This document shows positions 27,284-36,522 of a DNA stretch of 64,000 nucleotides, one piece after another. Where the stretch lies: assembly GCF_016862675.1 (NCBI RefSeq), contig NZ_BONK01000013.1, positions 109,418-173,417 of the forward strand, read 5' to 3'. Origin of the DNA: Cellulomonas chitinilytica (GTDB lineage: Bacteria > Actinomycetota > Actinomycetes > Actinomycetales > Cellulomonadaceae). The notes beneath the pieces were generated by a model that saw only the letters and a list, made by a program, of their open reading frames with translations, was not told the origin of the DNA and did not search any database. The first letter of the stretch is position 1. Each line of letters starts with the position of its first letter. The position numbers were made by a program, and so were the translations under genes.

Positions 27284-29052
27284 GCGCGGCGGGAGCGTCC
27301 TCGCCAACGGACGCGCGAGGCCGCACCGACGCGCTCGACGAGGCGGTGGCCCTGGGACGCCGATGGCTGCCGGCCGACCTGCTCGCCCGCGCCGACGCCG
27401 TCGTGGAGCGCGCCCGGCGACGGCTCGCGCTGTCCGGCGAGCACACGGTCGTCGCCCTGGCGGGCCCGACGGGGGCGGGCAAGTCGTCGCTCGTCAACGC
27501 CCTCGCGGGGACGGCGGTGGCCCGCCCGGGGATCCTGCGGCCCACCACGGGGCAGCCGCTCGCCGTGATCGTGCCCGACGTCGACGCCGCCGACCCGTCG
27601 CCCGGCGCCGGGGAGCGGCCCGCGCCGACGAGCCGCCCGGAGCGCGCGTGGCGGCGTCGGTCGCGCGGCCCCGCCGCACCGGCCGCGACGGTCGGGTCCG
27701 GACCGCACGAGCTGCTCGACTGGCTCGCGGTCGACGAGCGGACCGTCGTGGACCGATCACGCTCCCCGCTGTCCGCGGCGACCGGGCTGGTGCTGCTCGA
27801 CCTGCCCGACCACGACTCCGTGGTCACCGAGCACCGGGCCATCTCGGAGCGCCTGTACGACCGCGTCGACCTGCTCGTGTGGGTGGTGGACCCGCAGAAG
27901 TACGCCGACGCGGCGCTGCACGTGCGGTACCTGCGTCCGCTCGCGGGGCACGACACGGTCGTGGTCCTCGTGCTCAACCAGGTGGACCGCCTGGGCCCCG
28001 ACGACGCGCGGGCGTGCCTCGCGGACCTGCGCCGGATCGTCGCGGCCGACGGCCTCACCGGCGCCCGGGTGCTCGCCGTGAGCGCCACGACGGGCGAGGG
28101 GGTCGACGACCTGCGGGCGGCGCTCGCCGAGGCCGCGCGGCGGCGCCGGGCAGCGACGGACCGGGTGCTGGCCGACGTCCGGTCGAGCGCGTTGGCCGTC
28201 GTCGAGGCGTGCGGCGACGCACCGCGGCACGCCCTGCCGCAACGCGCGCGGCCCGCCCTCGTCGACGCCCTCGAGGAGGCCGCGGGCGTGCGGGCCGTGG
28301 TCGAGGCGACGAGGGTCTCGGCGGTCCGTCGTGCCCGTGCCGCCACCGGATGGCCGCCGACGCGCTGGGTCGGACGCTGGCGTGCGGACCCGCTGCGTCG
28401 CCTCGGCCTGGGCGGGTCACGACGTCCGTCCGCGTCGCGGCGCGGTGGCGAGGGCGCCGCCGCTGACGAGGCCGCCACCCGGCGCAGCTCGCTGGGGGGC
28501 CCGGGTGCCGCGGCACGGGCGCGCGCCGCGCTCGGGGTCCGGGACTACGTCGACGCCGCGACCGCAGGCGCCCCCGACGCGTGGGTGCTCGAGGCGCGCA
28601 GCACGGTCGGGGCCGCGGACCTGGTCGACGCGCTCGACCAGGCGGTCGTCCGCGTCGACGCCACGTCGGCCCCCGACCCCCGGTGGTGGCGTGCCGTGGC
28701 GGCCCTGCAGTGGGGTGTGCTGGGCGTGGCGGTCGCAGGGGTGCTCTGGCTCGCGGCCCTGGCGCTCGCCGGGTACCTGCGGCTGCCCGAACCGCCGACC
28801 CCGCAGTGGGGGACCGTCCCGTGGCCGACCGTGCTCGCCGTCGGCGGTGCCGTCCTCGGTCTGCTCGTCGCCCTGGTGGCCCGGGTGGCGGCGTCCGTCG
28901 GGGCGCGGCGGCGTGCGCGCGGCGTCCGGCGTGCGCTGCGGGGTGCGGTCGACGACGTCGCGGGTCGTCTGGTCGTCGACCCGCTCGTCGCCGACCAGGT
29001 CGCACGCGACGGCTGCCGGCACGCGGCCACCCGCGCGGCCGGGCGACGCTGA
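27280..29052 (+). CDS. Membrane-anchored P-loop GTPase, second member of pair 2
   Basis: The 590-residue protein is a paralogue of 21028-22602. It has P-loop GPTGAGKSS (62-70), G3-like LLDLPDHDSV, WVVDPQKYAD and G4 LNQVD, then SATTGEG. Two C-terminal hydrophobic segments (GVLGVAVAGVLWLAALALAG and PTVLAVGGAVLGLLVALVA) resemble the tether of pair 1. It differs by an Arg/Pro-rich insertion of about 30 residues between the switch region and LLDWLAVDE. Its ATG overlaps the partner stop (ATGA). Confidence 0.82.
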   Translation: MSAAGASSPTDARGRTDALDEAVALGRRWLPADLLARADAVVERARRRLALSGEHTVVALAGPTGAGKSSLVNALAGTAVARPGILRPTTGQPLAVIVPDVDAADPSPGAGERPAPTSRPERAWRRRSRGPAAPAATVGSGPHELLDWLAVDERTVVDRSRSPLSAATGLVLLDLPDHDSVVTEHRAISERLYDRVDLLVWVVDPQKYADAALHVRYLRPLAGHDTVVVLVLNQVDRLGPDDARACLADLRRIVAADGLTGARVLAVSATTGEGVDDLRAALAEAARRRRAATDRVLADVRSSALAVVEACGDAPRHALPQRARPALVDALEEAAGVRAVVEATRVSAVRRARAATGWPPTRWVGRWRADPLRRLGLGGSRRPSASRRGGEGAAADEAATRRSSLGGPGAAARARAALGVRDYVDAATAGAPDAWVLEARSTVGAADLVDALDQAVVRVDATSAPDPRWWRAVAALQWGVLGVAVAGVLWLAALALAGYLRLPEPPTPQWGTVPWPTVLAVGGAVLGLLVALVARVAASVGARRRARGVRRALRGAVDDVAGRLVVDPLVADQVARDGCRHAATRAAGRR

Positions 29053-29078
29053 CCAGGGCCGGAACCCCGTGCCCCGCA

Positions 29079-29084
29079 TAGGAT
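29079..29084 (+). promoter_or_regulatory. Putative -10 box of the thioesterase gene
   Basis: TAGGAT lies 21 nt before the ATG at 29106, leaving a short leader that carries the strong Shine-Dalgarno AAGGAGG. Confidence 0.4.
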
Positions 29085-29105
29085 CGGCCGGTCGAAGGAG
29101 GTCCG

Positions 29106-29600
29106 ATGGCTCGGCTCGAGGTCCCGGTGCAGCTGCGCTGGTCCGACATGGACGCGTACGCGCACGTGAACAACGTCGAGATGCTGCGGCTGCTCGAGGA
29201 GGCCCGCATCGAGGCGTTCTGGAGCCACCCCGTGGACTCCGACGGCACCCGGCCGGACGGTGCCTGGTCGACGGCCGTGCTCGACGCCGGACCGAGCTCC
29301 ACGATGTCGACGCTCATCGCGCACCAGGAGATCGAGTACCTGCTGCCGCTCGGCTACCAGCGCCGTCCCGTGGTCGTCGAGATGTGGATCGGGCGGCTCG
29401 GCGGCGCGAGCCTGGAGGTCTGCTACGAGGTGCGGGACCGCCCCGCCGCCGAGGACGGGAGCGCCGTGTTCGCGCGGGCGACCACGACGATCGTGCTGGT
29501 CGACACCGGGTCGGGGCGGCCGCAGCGCATCGGGCCCGCGGAGCGGGCGGCGTGGGAGCCGTTCGTCGAGGAGCCGCTGACGTTCCGCCGCCGGCGCTGA
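29106..29600 (+). CDS. Acyl-CoA thioesterase, 4HBT/YbgC hotdog family
   Basis: The 164-residue single hotdog domain begins with VPVQLRWSDMDAYAHVNN. In this family the Asp of SDMDAYAHVNN is the catalytic base, and the next helix (EMLRLLEEARIEAFW) covers the active site. QEIEYLLPLGYQRRPV and ATTTIVLVDTGSGRPQRI complete the fold. It hydrolyses some acyl-CoA; chain length cannot be told. AAGGAGG before the ATG is the best ribosome site in the window. The gene converges with the SDR gene. Confidence 0.9.
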   Translation: MARLEVPVQLRWSDMDAYAHVNNVEMLRLLEEARIEAFWSHPVDSDGTRPDGAWSTAVLDAGPSSTMSTLIAHQEIEYLLPLGYQRRPVVVEMWIGRLGGASLEVCYEVRDRPAAEDGSAVFARATTTIVLVDTGSGRPQRIGPAERAAWEPFVEEPLTFRRRR

Positions 29601-29613
29601 CGGGGAGGGCCCG

Positions 29614-31242
29614 TCAGACGTCCGTGCGTGAGCGCTCGACGCGCTCGGCGGCCCGGGCGATGTTGCGTTGCATCCCGCCGAACACGATCCCGTGGAACGG
29701 GTAGACCGACCACCAGTACAGGTGCCCGGCGAGCCCGTGGGGATGGAACAGGGCACGCTGCACGAACGCCGTCGGTGCCGTGCTCGGCTCCTCGCCCTCG
29801 ATGCGCAGCTCGAGCCACGCGAGCCCCGGGACGCGCATCTCGGCCCGCAGCCGCAGCAGGGAGACGGGCTCGACGGCCTCCACCCGCCAGAAGTCGACGG
29901 CGTCGTCGACCAGGAGCGTCCACGGGTCGCGCCGGCCGCGGCGCAGACCCGGGCCGCCGACCAGCCGGTCGGCGAGGCCCCGCACCCGCCACGCGAGCGG
30001 CCACGAGTACCACCCGCGCTCGCCCCCGAGGGCCTCGAGCACGCGCCACAGCGCGGCCGGGGACGCCGCGACGTCGATCCGGCGCTCGTCGACGTAGAGG
30101 GACCCGCCCGCCCAGTCGGGGTCCGTCGGCAGCGGGTCGCTCGGGGCGCCCGGGACGGACGCAGACGTCCACCGTGTCGTCACGGCAGCGTCGTGCACGC
30201 GCTGCAGGGCCAGACGGACCGCCCGGTCGAACCCCACGAGGCCGCCCGGCGGGTCCGGGACGTGCGCGGCGATGTCGTGCTCGTCGCACACGACCTCGTG
30301 CACGAGGGACTCGACGAGCGGCCGGGCGAGACCGGCGGGCACGGGCGTGACGAGCGAGACCCACAGGCTCGACAGCCGTGGCGTGAGCACCCCGACGCCG
30401 ACGACGAGCCGCCGCCGCAGACCTGCGACCGCCGCGTACCGCTGCATCATGTCGCGGTACGTGAGGACCTCGGGCCCGCCGATGTCGAACCCGCGGCTCA
30501 CGTCGGACGGCATCGCCGCGGCCCCCACGAGGTACCGCAGGACGTCCCGGATCGCGATGGGCTGGATGCGGTTGTCGACCCACCGCGGCACCGTCATGGC
30601 CGGCAGCCGCTCCGTGAGGTAGCGCATCATCTCGAACGACGCCGACCCCGAGCCGAGGATGACGGCAGCACGCAGCACGGTGGTCGGCACGCCCGACGCG
30701 AGGAGGATCTCCCCGACCTCGGTCCGCGACTGCAGGTGCGGCGACAGCTCCTCGCCCTCGGGGTGGAGGCCGCCGAGGTAGACGATGCGGCGGACCCCCG
30801 CCTCCCGGGCCGCCTGCGCGAACGCCAGCGCGGTGCGCCGGTCGCGGGCCTCGAACGAGCGCCCCGACCCGAGCGCGTGGATGAGGTAGTACGCGACGTC
30901 GGCGCCGGCCAGCGCTGCCCGGATCGCGTCGAGGTCGGACGCGTCGGCCGTCGCCACCTCCACGTCGCCGTACCAGGGCCGGGCGCGCAGCCGGTCGGGG
31001 TTCCGGGCGACGGCCCGGACCCGGTAGCCGGCGGCGAGCAGCTCGGGCACGAGCCGGCCGCCGACGTACCCGGTCACGCCCGTGACGGCGGCGACCGGCG
31101 CGTCGGGACGAGGCCGGCCGTCCGGACCGGGACCGGGCACGAGGCCGGGGAGCGTGCGTGCCACGGGCTCGGGCGCGAGGTCGTCGGGAGCGACCGCGCC
31201 GGCGCCGGGCCGGGGCGGGGCGGCGTCGTCGGGGCCCGTCAC
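29614..31242 (-). CDS. NAD(P)-binding SDR protein with C-terminal DUF2867
   Basis: The 542-residue protein carries an N-terminal Pro-rich stretch, then an atypical SDR Rossmann fold (VTGVTGYVGGRLVPELLAAG from about 54, VRAVARNPDRL, ADVAYYLIHALGSG). About 190 C-terminal residues match DUF2867 (RGWYSWPLAWRVRG, PWTLLVDDAVDFWRVEAVEP, HGLAGHLYWWSVYPFHGIVF). This fusion is common in actinobacteria; the reaction is unknown. The GTG at 31242 overlaps the topoisomerase stop (GTGA). Longer in-frame starts lie inside the topoisomerase gene and are rejected. Confidence 0.85.
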   Translation of the reverse strand: MTGPDDAAPPRPGAGAVAPDDLAPEPVARTLPGLVPGPGPDGRPRPDAPVAAVTGVTGYVGGRLVPELLAAGYRVRAVARNPDRLRARPWYGDVEVATADASDLDAIRAALAGADVAYYLIHALGSGRSFEARDRRTALAFAQAAREAGVRRIVYLGGLHPEGEELSPHLQSRTEVGEILLASGVPTTVLRAAVILGSGSASFEMMRYLTERLPAMTVPRWVDNRIQPIAIRDVLRYLVGAAAMPSDVSRGFDIGGPEVLTYRDMMQRYAAVAGLRRRLVVGVGVLTPRLSSLWVSLVTPVPAGLARPLVESLVHEVVCDEHDIAAHVPDPPGGLVGFDRAVRLALQRVHDAAVTTRWTSASVPGAPSDPLPTDPDWAGGSLYVDERRIDVAASPAALWRVLEALGGERGWYSWPLAWRVRGLADRLVGGPGLRRGRRDPWTLLVDDAVDFWRVEAVEPVSLLRLRAEMRVPGLAWLELRIEGEEPSTAPTAFVQRALFHPHGLAGHLYWWSVYPFHGIVFGGMQRNIARAAERVERSRTDV

Positions 31243-32237
31243 GGGGTCAGCATCCGGAGCGTCTCGCGCTCGGCGACGGCCTGCGAGCGGGTCGGGCGGA
31301 TCGTCGTGCCGTGCTCCCAGAGGTCCACGACCCGCGGGTCGATGTACGACGCGCGACACACGGCGGGGGTGTTCCCGAGCTCCTCGGCGACGTCCTTGAC
31401 GACCTGCGCCACGACCCGGCGCCGCGCCCGCTCCGACCTGGGAGGCGCACCGGCGGCAGCCAGCCCGCGGGCGGCGAGCACCGTCGCGTGCCACGTGCGG
31501 AAGTCCTTCGGCGTCGCGTCGCCGCCGAGCCGCTCCTTGACCGCCAGCCCCACGTCGGCGCTCGTCACGTCGTGCCACCCCGTCGGGTCCTGCCAGGCGA
31601 GCAGCTCGGTGCCGGGGTCGTCGCGCCGCACGAGCAGCCGGACGGCGGCGGCCACCTGGTCGTCCTCGACGACCGTGTCGCCGACCTGTCCGGACTTCGC
31701 CGGGAAGTGCAGGTGCACCCGGCCCTCCTCGCCGTCGGCCGCCGGACGCAGGACGGTGGCGTGCTCGCGCAGCAACGTCGCCAGGCCGTACGAGCCGTGC
31801 CTGGCCGCGTACCCCTCGCCGCCGACGCGCAGGTAGGCGAGGTCGAGCAGCCGGAAGGCGAGCGCGAGCGCCTTCTCGCGGGGCATCCCGTCGAGCGCGA
31901 GCTCCCGCCGGACGCGTCGTCGGGCGGCGGGCAGGTTCCGCGCGACGTCGAGCACGTGGTCGTGCTTGAGCCGGTCACGCCGCACCCGCCACTGCTGGTG
32001 GTACAGGTACTGGCGGCGCAGGGCGTCGTCGAGGCCGGCCGCCTGGATGTGACCGTTCGGGAACGGGCTGATCCAGACGTCGTGCCAAGCCGGCGGGATC
32101 GCCAGCGCGACGATCCGGTCGAGGTGCTCCTCGTCCGTGATGCGGGCGCGGTCGAGGTCCAGGTACATGAAGCCACGGCCGGCCCGGCGACGGGTCCACC
32201 CCGGCGCGTCGATGCGCACGCGCCGTAGCCTGACCAT
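31239..32237 (-). CDS. DNA topoisomerase IB
   Basis: This is a bacterial/viral-type topoisomerase IB that relaxes supercoils through a 3'-phosphotyrosine. The 332-residue protein shows the family N-terminus (GFMYLDLDRARITDEEHLDRI, IPPAWHDVWISP) and active-site parts DFRTWHATVLAARGL and CRASYIDPRVVDLW with the nucleophile Tyr at about 298. Active-site Arg and Lys are in YLRVGGEGY and VKERLGGDATPKDFR. The ATG at 32237 gives the usual N-terminus. It is coupled to the SDR gene by a 4-bp overlap; no functional link is known. Confidence 0.93.
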   Translation of the reverse strand: MVRLRRVRIDAPGWTRRRAGRGFMYLDLDRARITDEEHLDRIVALAIPPAWHDVWISPFPNGHIQAAGLDDALRRQYLYHQQWRVRRDRLKHDHVLDVARNLPAARRRVRRELALDGMPREKALALAFRLLDLAYLRVGGEGYAARHGSYGLATLLREHATVLRPAADGEEGRVHLHFPAKSGQVGDTVVEDDQVAAAVRLLVRRDDPGTELLAWQDPTGWHDVTSADVGLAVKERLGGDATPKDFRTWHATVLAARGLAAAGAPPRSERARRRVVAQVVKDVAEELGNTPAVCRASYIDPRVVDLWEHGTTIRPTRSQAVAERETLRMLTP

Positions 32238-32407
32238 GCCGCACAGTGTCACCTGCCGTCACCGGCGGCGCGCGTCGGCGGGCGACGGGCTCGCGGCGAC
32301 GGCCGGATCCGCCGCCGGACGCGCGGCGGCGGCGCTAGGGTGTGCGCCGCACCGCCGACCAGCGGGGTCGGCCGTCGCGGCCGTCGAGCGACCAGTGGAC
32401 GGCACGC

Positions 32408-33076
32408 GTGCGCTTCAACCCTCCGCCCGGCTGGCCGGTCGAGCCCGGCTGGAGGCCGCCGCGCGGCTGGGAGCCGGACCCGGCATGGCCGCGGCCGCCG
32501 ATCGGGTGGCGGACGTGGGTGCCCGACGACGACGACGTCGTCGACCGACGTGAACGGGTCCGCGCGGTCGTCGTCCTCGGTGCCGGCGAGGTCCTCACGC
32601 TCGCCGGCGCGGTCGCAGCGGCCGTCGCCGCACTGCGCGGTGACGCCTGGCTCGGCCGGGTCGGGCTCGCCGTCCTCGGTGTGCCGGTCGCGGTCGTCGG
32701 CCTGCGGATGCTGCGGGCCGTGCGCCGGGCGGGCGCACCCGGAGCGGGTCCCGGGCTCCGCTGGGCACTCGTGGCAGCCACCGCCGCGGTCGCGGTGCTG
32801 GGCGTCGTCGCCGGCGCGGTCGTGGTGCAGACGGCACGGCTCTCGCCGACGGAGGGCACGTGCGCGCGGGTCGACGAGGAGCTGTACGTGCACCTCGTCC
32901 TGTGCGCGGCGCCGCACGACGTCGTCGTGGAGCGCCCCGTCGCCGACCCGCAGGAGTGCCCGCAGGGCATCGCCGCGTGGCTCCCGGGTGCGTGGTACTC
33001 CCTGCACGACGACGCGTGGGTGTGCCTCCTCGACGCGCACCTGACCGCGCCCGACGGGTCCGTCGTCGCGGGCTGA
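32408..33076 (+). CDS. Pro/Trp-rich N-terminus membrane protein with extracytoplasmic Cys domain
   Basis: The 222-residue product begins MRFNPPPGWPVEPGW, a Pro-Gly-Trp repeat start shared by many actinobacterial membrane proteins. Three or four helices follow (VVLGAGEVLTLAGAVAAAV, RVGLAVLGVPVAVVGLRML, WALVAATAAVAVLGVVAGAV). The C-terminal 65 residues lie outside the last helix and hold four Cys (GTCARV, LVLCAAP, QECPQG, WVCLLD), suggesting two disulphides. The function is unknown. TAGGGT at 32336-32341 would start transcription after an alternative GTG at 32342, so 32408 is preferred. Confidence 0.7.
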   Translation: MRFNPPPGWPVEPGWRPPRGWEPDPAWPRPPIGWRTWVPDDDDVVDRRERVRAVVVLGAGEVLTLAGAVAAAVAALRGDAWLGRVGLAVLGVPVAVVGLRMLRAVRRAGAPGAGPGLRWALVAATAAVAVLGVVAGAVVVQTARLSPTEGTCARVDEELYVHLVLCAAPHDVVVERPVADPQECPQGIAAWLPGAWYSLHDDAWVCLLDAHLTAPDGSVVAG

Positions 33077-33104
33077 GGCGCCGCCGACGACCGGGCCTCC
33101 GGCG

Positions 33105-33971
33105 TCAGTCGGCGAAGCGGACCATGCCCTCCTGGGCGATGGACGCCACGAGCACGCCGTCCTGGGTGAACACGCGCGCGGCACCCAGGCCCCGGCCGCC
33201 CTGCGCGCTCGGCGTCGACTGCACGAACAGCAGCCACTGGTCGACCTGCACGTCTCGGTGCCACCACATGGCGTGGTCGAGGCTCGCGATCGACAGCCCG
33301 GGGGAGATCCACGACCGGCCGGCCCGGCGCAGGATCGGCTCCAGCATGACCTGGTCGCAGGCGTACGCGAGCAGCGCGCGGTGCAGCAGCTGGTCGCCGG
33401 CGGGCACGGGCCCCCGGGAGCGGAACCACACCTTCTGCTGCCCGGACGTGTCGCGGGCGGGGCGCAGGTTGACGTTGTCACCGACGTGCCGGACGTCGAA
33501 GGCCGCCTCGTGCGCCCAGAACCGCGCGACCGGGTGGTCGATGCCGTCGAGCCGCTCGTGCACGGACGTCAGACCCTCCGGGCCGGGGACGTCGGCGGGC
33601 ATCTCGTCGGCGTAGTCGAGGCCGTCCTGCTCCTGCTGGAACGACGCGATCATCGACAGGATCGGCACCCCGCCCTGCAGCGCGTGCGTGCGCCGGGCCG
33701 AGAACGACCGCCCGTCGCGCAGCCGCTCGACGGCGAACCCGATCGGCTCGCGGACGTCGCCGGGACGCAGGAAGTACCCGTGCATCGAGTGGGGGAGCCG
33801 GTCGGCGTCGAGCGTGCGCCCCGCGGCGAGCAGAGCCTGCGCGAGCACCTGGCCGCCGAACACCCGGCCGCCCGGCTGCTGCAGGCTGCGGCCGGTGAAC
33901 GTGTCCGGCGCCGCCGGGTCGGCCTCGAGGTCCAGGATGTCGAGCACGGGGACGGTGGGGTCGATCGTCAT
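33105..33971 (-). CDS. tesB: Acyl-CoA thioesterase II
   Basis: TesB is a double-hotdog thioesterase of broad acyl-CoA specificity. The 288-residue protein shows GRVFGGQVLAQALLAAGRT, MHGYFLRPGD, ALQGGVPILSMIASFQ and ISPGLSIASLDHAMWWHRD; the Asp of SLDHAMWWH with a nearby Gln/Thr forms the catalytic set in this family. It lies 4 nt after the truncated haemoglobin gene on the same strand, so the two are probably co-transcribed. Confidence 0.94.
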   Translation of the reverse strand: MTIDPTVPVLDILDLEADPAAPDTFTGRSLQQPGGRVFGGQVLAQALLAAGRTLDADRLPHSMHGYFLRPGDVREPIGFAVERLRDGRSFSARRTHALQGGVPILSMIASFQQEQDGLDYADEMPADVPGPEGLTSVHERLDGIDHPVARFWAHEAAFDVRHVGDNVNLRPARDTSGQQKVWFRSRGPVPAGDQLLHRALLAYACDQVMLEPILRRAGRSWISPGLSIASLDHAMWWHRDVQVDQWLLFVQSTPSAQGGRGLGAARVFTQDGVLVASIAQEGMVRFAD

Positions 33972-33975
33972 CGGG

Positions 33976-34368
33976 TCAGTCCTCGAAGGTGTTGAGCATC
34001 GAGTGCGCCGCGCGCTCCAGGTAGTCCCAGAGCTCCGCGCGGTGCAGGGGGGCGAGGTCCAGCGAGTCGACGGCGGCGCGCATGTGCGCGAGCCAGCGGT
34101 CCCGGGCGTCGGGGTTCACCTTGAACCCGGCGTGCCGCATCCGCAGCCGCGGGTGCCCGCGCTGGTCGGAGTACGTCGTCGGGCCGCCCCAGTACTGCTC
34201 GAGGAACAGCGTCAGGCGCTCGGCGGCCGGGCCGAGGTCCTCCTCGGGGTACATCTCCCGCAGCACCCGGTCGTCGGCGACGCCGCGGTAGAACTCGTCG
34301 ACCAGCGCGACGAAGGTGGCGTGACCGCCGACGGCGTCGTAGAAGGAGTCAGGCCTCACGGCGACCAT
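33976..34368 (-). CDS. glbO: Group II truncated haemoglobin
   Basis: The 130-residue globin has [22 protein letters not shown] at the N-terminus (with the B10 Tyr in EFYRG). [23 protein letters not shown] includes the proximal His, and [11 protein letters not shown] contains the Trp typical of group II proteins at G8. Family members bind oxygen and may detoxify NO or peroxide, which fits a genome with nitrate reductase. The ATG at 34368 gives the standard length; the longer open frame upstream is antisense to ptsI. tesB follows after 4 nt. Confidence 0.93.
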   Translation of the reverse strand: MVAVRPDSFYDAVGGHATFVALVDEFYRGVADDRVLREMYPEEDLGPAAERLTLFLEQYWGGPTTYSDQRGHPRLRMRHAGFKVNPDARDRWLAHMRAAVDSLDLAPLHRAELWDYLERAAHSMLNTFED

Positions 34369-34427
34369 CCTCACACGCGCGTGCGACGGGTCCCGGCGAT
34401 GGGCGGGGGAACCGACGGTGAGTCCCG

Positions 34428-36119
34428 TTACAGGCCGAGCTCGTCGAGCACCGGCAGGCCCCGACGGACGACGGCCCGGGCGTCCTCCGCTGTGGGTGAC
34501 GTGAGCGCCAGCTGCGCGAGCCGCCGGCACTCGTCGACCGTCGTCGACGCCAGGACCGCCGCGACGTCGGGCAGCGCGCGCGGCGTCATCGACAAGGACG
34601 ACACCCCCAGCCCGACGAGCACGACGGCGAGCGCCGGCACGGCCGCGGCCTCGCCGCACACCCCGACGGGGCGGCCCTGGGCGGCTCCACCCGCGCACGT
34701 CGCGGCGACGAGCTGCAGCACCGCGGGCTGCCACGCGTCGGACAGGTGCGCGACGGCGCCGAGCATCCGGTCGGCCGCCATCGCGTACTGCGTGAGGTCG
34801 TTGGTGCCGATGCTCGCGAACGTGGCGTGCGCGAGGATCGGGCCGGCCAGCAGCGCCGCGCTGGGCACCTCCACCATCACGCCGGACGTGGCCAGCCCGT
34901 GCCGGGCGCAGGCCGCGACGAACTGCTCGGCCTCGTCGACCGTGGACACCATCGGCGCCATGACCCACACCTGCGCGGACTCGGCCTTCGCCGCCTGCGC
35001 GATCGCGGCCAGCTGGTCCTCGAGCACCCCCGGGTGCCGGGCGACCGTCCGCAGGCCGCGGACGCCGAGCGCGGGGTTCGTCTCCGGGTCCCCGGCGAGG
35101 AACGGCATCGGCTTGTCGGCGCCCGCGTCGAGCGTCCGCACCACGACCTTGCGGCCGGGGAACGCGGCGAGCACCTGCCGGTACGCGGCGACCTGCTCGT
35201 CGAGCGTGGGTGCCTCGGCGCGGTCGAGGAACGCGAACTCGGTCCGGAACAGGCCGACGCCCTCGGCACCCGCCGCGGCGGCCGGTGCCGCGTCGGCGGG
35301 GTCCCCGACGTTCGCGAGCAGCTCGACGCGGTGCCCGTCGGCGGTGCGGCCGAGCCCGTCGAACGTGCGCACCTGGCCGGCGAGGGCGAGGGCCGCGGCG
35401 ACCTGGTCGTCGTCGGGGGCCACCGTGACCGTCCCGGCGCTGCCGTCGACGAGGACGACGTCACCCTCGCCGACCAGCACGTCGATGCCGCGGGCGGCGA
35501 CGACGCCGGGGATGCCCCGGGAGCGGGCGAGGATCGCGGTGTGCGACGTCGGGCCGCCCTCGGAGGTGACGACCGCGCGCACGGTGGTCGGGTCGAGCGT
35601 CGCGACGAGCGCGGGTGCCAGGTCGGTCGCGACGAGGACGTACGGCTCGTCCCGGGCCGGCAGGCCCGGTGCGGGACGGCCCGTGAGGTCGGCGACGAGC
35701 CGGTCGCGCACGTCGGCGATGTCCCGGGCGAGGTCGGCGAGATGGCCGCCGAGCGCCTCGAACTGGGCCGCGACCGCGTCGGCGGCCTCCCACACGGCGC
35801 GCTCCGGGACGAGCCGGTCGTCGATGACCCGCTGCGTCGCGTCGGCGACGAGCGTCGGGTCGGTGGCGATCGCGGCGGTCGCGCGCAGGACGCCCGCGGC
35901 GTCGCCGGTCGCGCGGTCGGCCGCGGCCTCCAGCTCCGCCTGCACGCGGGCGGACGCGACGGCGATGCGGGAGGCCTCGGCGGCGTAGTCGGTGCCCGGC
36001 GGCAGGCGGCGACCCGAGGGAGGCTCGGCGACGGGGTCGGGGAGCAGCGCCACGGGGGCGACCACGCGGCCCGGGCTGACACCGATGCCGGTGACGACCG
36101 TGGCGGGGTGCGGACTCAC
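34428..36119 (-). CDS. ptsI: PTS phosphoenolpyruvate-protein phosphotransferase (enzyme I)
   Basis: Enzyme I starts the phosphotransferase relay by moving phosphate from PEP to HPr. The 563-residue product shows the phospho-His motif [16 protein letters not shown]. In the PEP-binding barrel are [54 protein letters not shown] and the active-site Cys in [11 protein letters not shown]. The GTG at 36119 gives the family start ([18 protein letters not shown]). It is divergent from separate EIIB and EIIA genes across 150 bp. No HPr or EIIC gene was seen nearby. Confidence 0.95.
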   Translation of the reverse strand: MSPHPATVVTGIGVSPGRVVAPVALLPDPVAEPPSGRRLPPGTDYAAEASRIAVASARVQAELEAAADRATGDAAGVLRATAAIATDPTLVADATQRVIDDRLVPERAVWEAADAVAAQFEALGGHLADLARDIADVRDRLVADLTGRPAPGLPARDEPYVLVATDLAPALVATLDPTTVRAVVTSEGGPTSHTAILARSRGIPGVVAARGIDVLVGEGDVVLVDGSAGTVTVAPDDDQVAAALALAGQVRTFDGLGRTADGHRVELLANVGDPADAAPAAAAGAEGVGLFRTEFAFLDRAEAPTLDEQVAAYRQVLAAFPGRKVVVRTLDAGADKPMPFLAGDPETNPALGVRGLRTVARHPGVLEDQLAAIAQAAKAESAQVWVMAPMVSTVDEAEQFVAACARHGLATSGVMVEVPSAALLAGPILAHATFASIGTNDLTQYAMAADRMLGAVAHLSDAWQPAVLQLVAATCAGGAAQGRPVGVCGEAAAVPALAVVLVGLGVSSLSMTPRALPDVAAVLASTTVDECRRLAQLALTSPTAEDARAVVRRGLPVLDELGL

Positions 36120-36214
36120 TCGGACCAACCTCCTCGTCGACCTGACGCAGTCTCGTCCCTGGGGCGGCGCCGGTGCAAAGCCGGAACGGCCGCGAAGGAC
36201 CGGCAGGTCAGGGT

Positions 36215-36220
36215 TAGGCT
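36215..36220 (+). promoter_or_regulatory. Putative -10 box of the EIIB-EIIA transcript
   Basis: TAGGCT lies about 49 nt before the EIIB ATG in the 150-bp divergent region with ptsI. No convincing -35 or operator was found. Confidence 0.4.
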
Positions 36221-36269
36221 GGAGGGTGTGCGCGCCGACCAGCCGGCGCCGGACGAGCCGGGGAGTTCC

Positions 36270-36500
36270 ATGAGCAAGGCAGAGCAGATCCTCGCAGCGC
36301 TGGGTGGCGACACGAACGTCGTCGACCTCGAGCCGTGCATCACGCGGCTGCGCGTCGAGGTGACCGACGCACACCTCGTCGACGAGGCGGCCCTCAAGGC
36401 CAGCGGTGCGTTCGGTGTCGTCCGCTCCGGCCGCATCGTCCAGGTGATCGTCGGCCCCGAGGCCGACAACCTCGCCGCCGAGCTCGACACCCTGCGCTGA
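36270..36500 (+). CDS. PTS glucose/N-acetylglucosamine-type EIIB domain protein
   Basis: This is a free-standing 76-residue EIIB domain: KAEQILAALGG, then the phospho-cysteine motif EPCITRLRVEV with Cys23, and GAFGVVRSGRIVQVIVGPEA. EIIB takes phosphate from EIIA and gives it to the sugar bound in EIIC. In many organisms EIIB is fused to EIIC; here it is separate, so its EIIC partner must be elsewhere. GGGAG precedes the ATG, and EIIA follows 22 nt later. Confidence 0.92.
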   Translation: MSKAEQILAALGGDTNVVDLEPCITRLRVEVTDAHLVDEAALKASGAFGVVRSGRIVQVIVGPEADNLAAELDTLR

Positions 36501-36522
36501 CCGTCCCGTCGCGGCGTCCACG

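Noticed and set aside
31242..31578. Upstream extension of the SDR-DUF2867 gene to 31578
   Set aside because: It lies wholly inside the topoisomerase IB gene, while GTG 31242 overlaps the topoisomerase stop as GTGA.
33976..34968. Long 330-codon version of the truncated haemoglobin gene
   Set aside because: The extra N-terminus is antisense to ptsI; the standard globin starts at ATG 34368.
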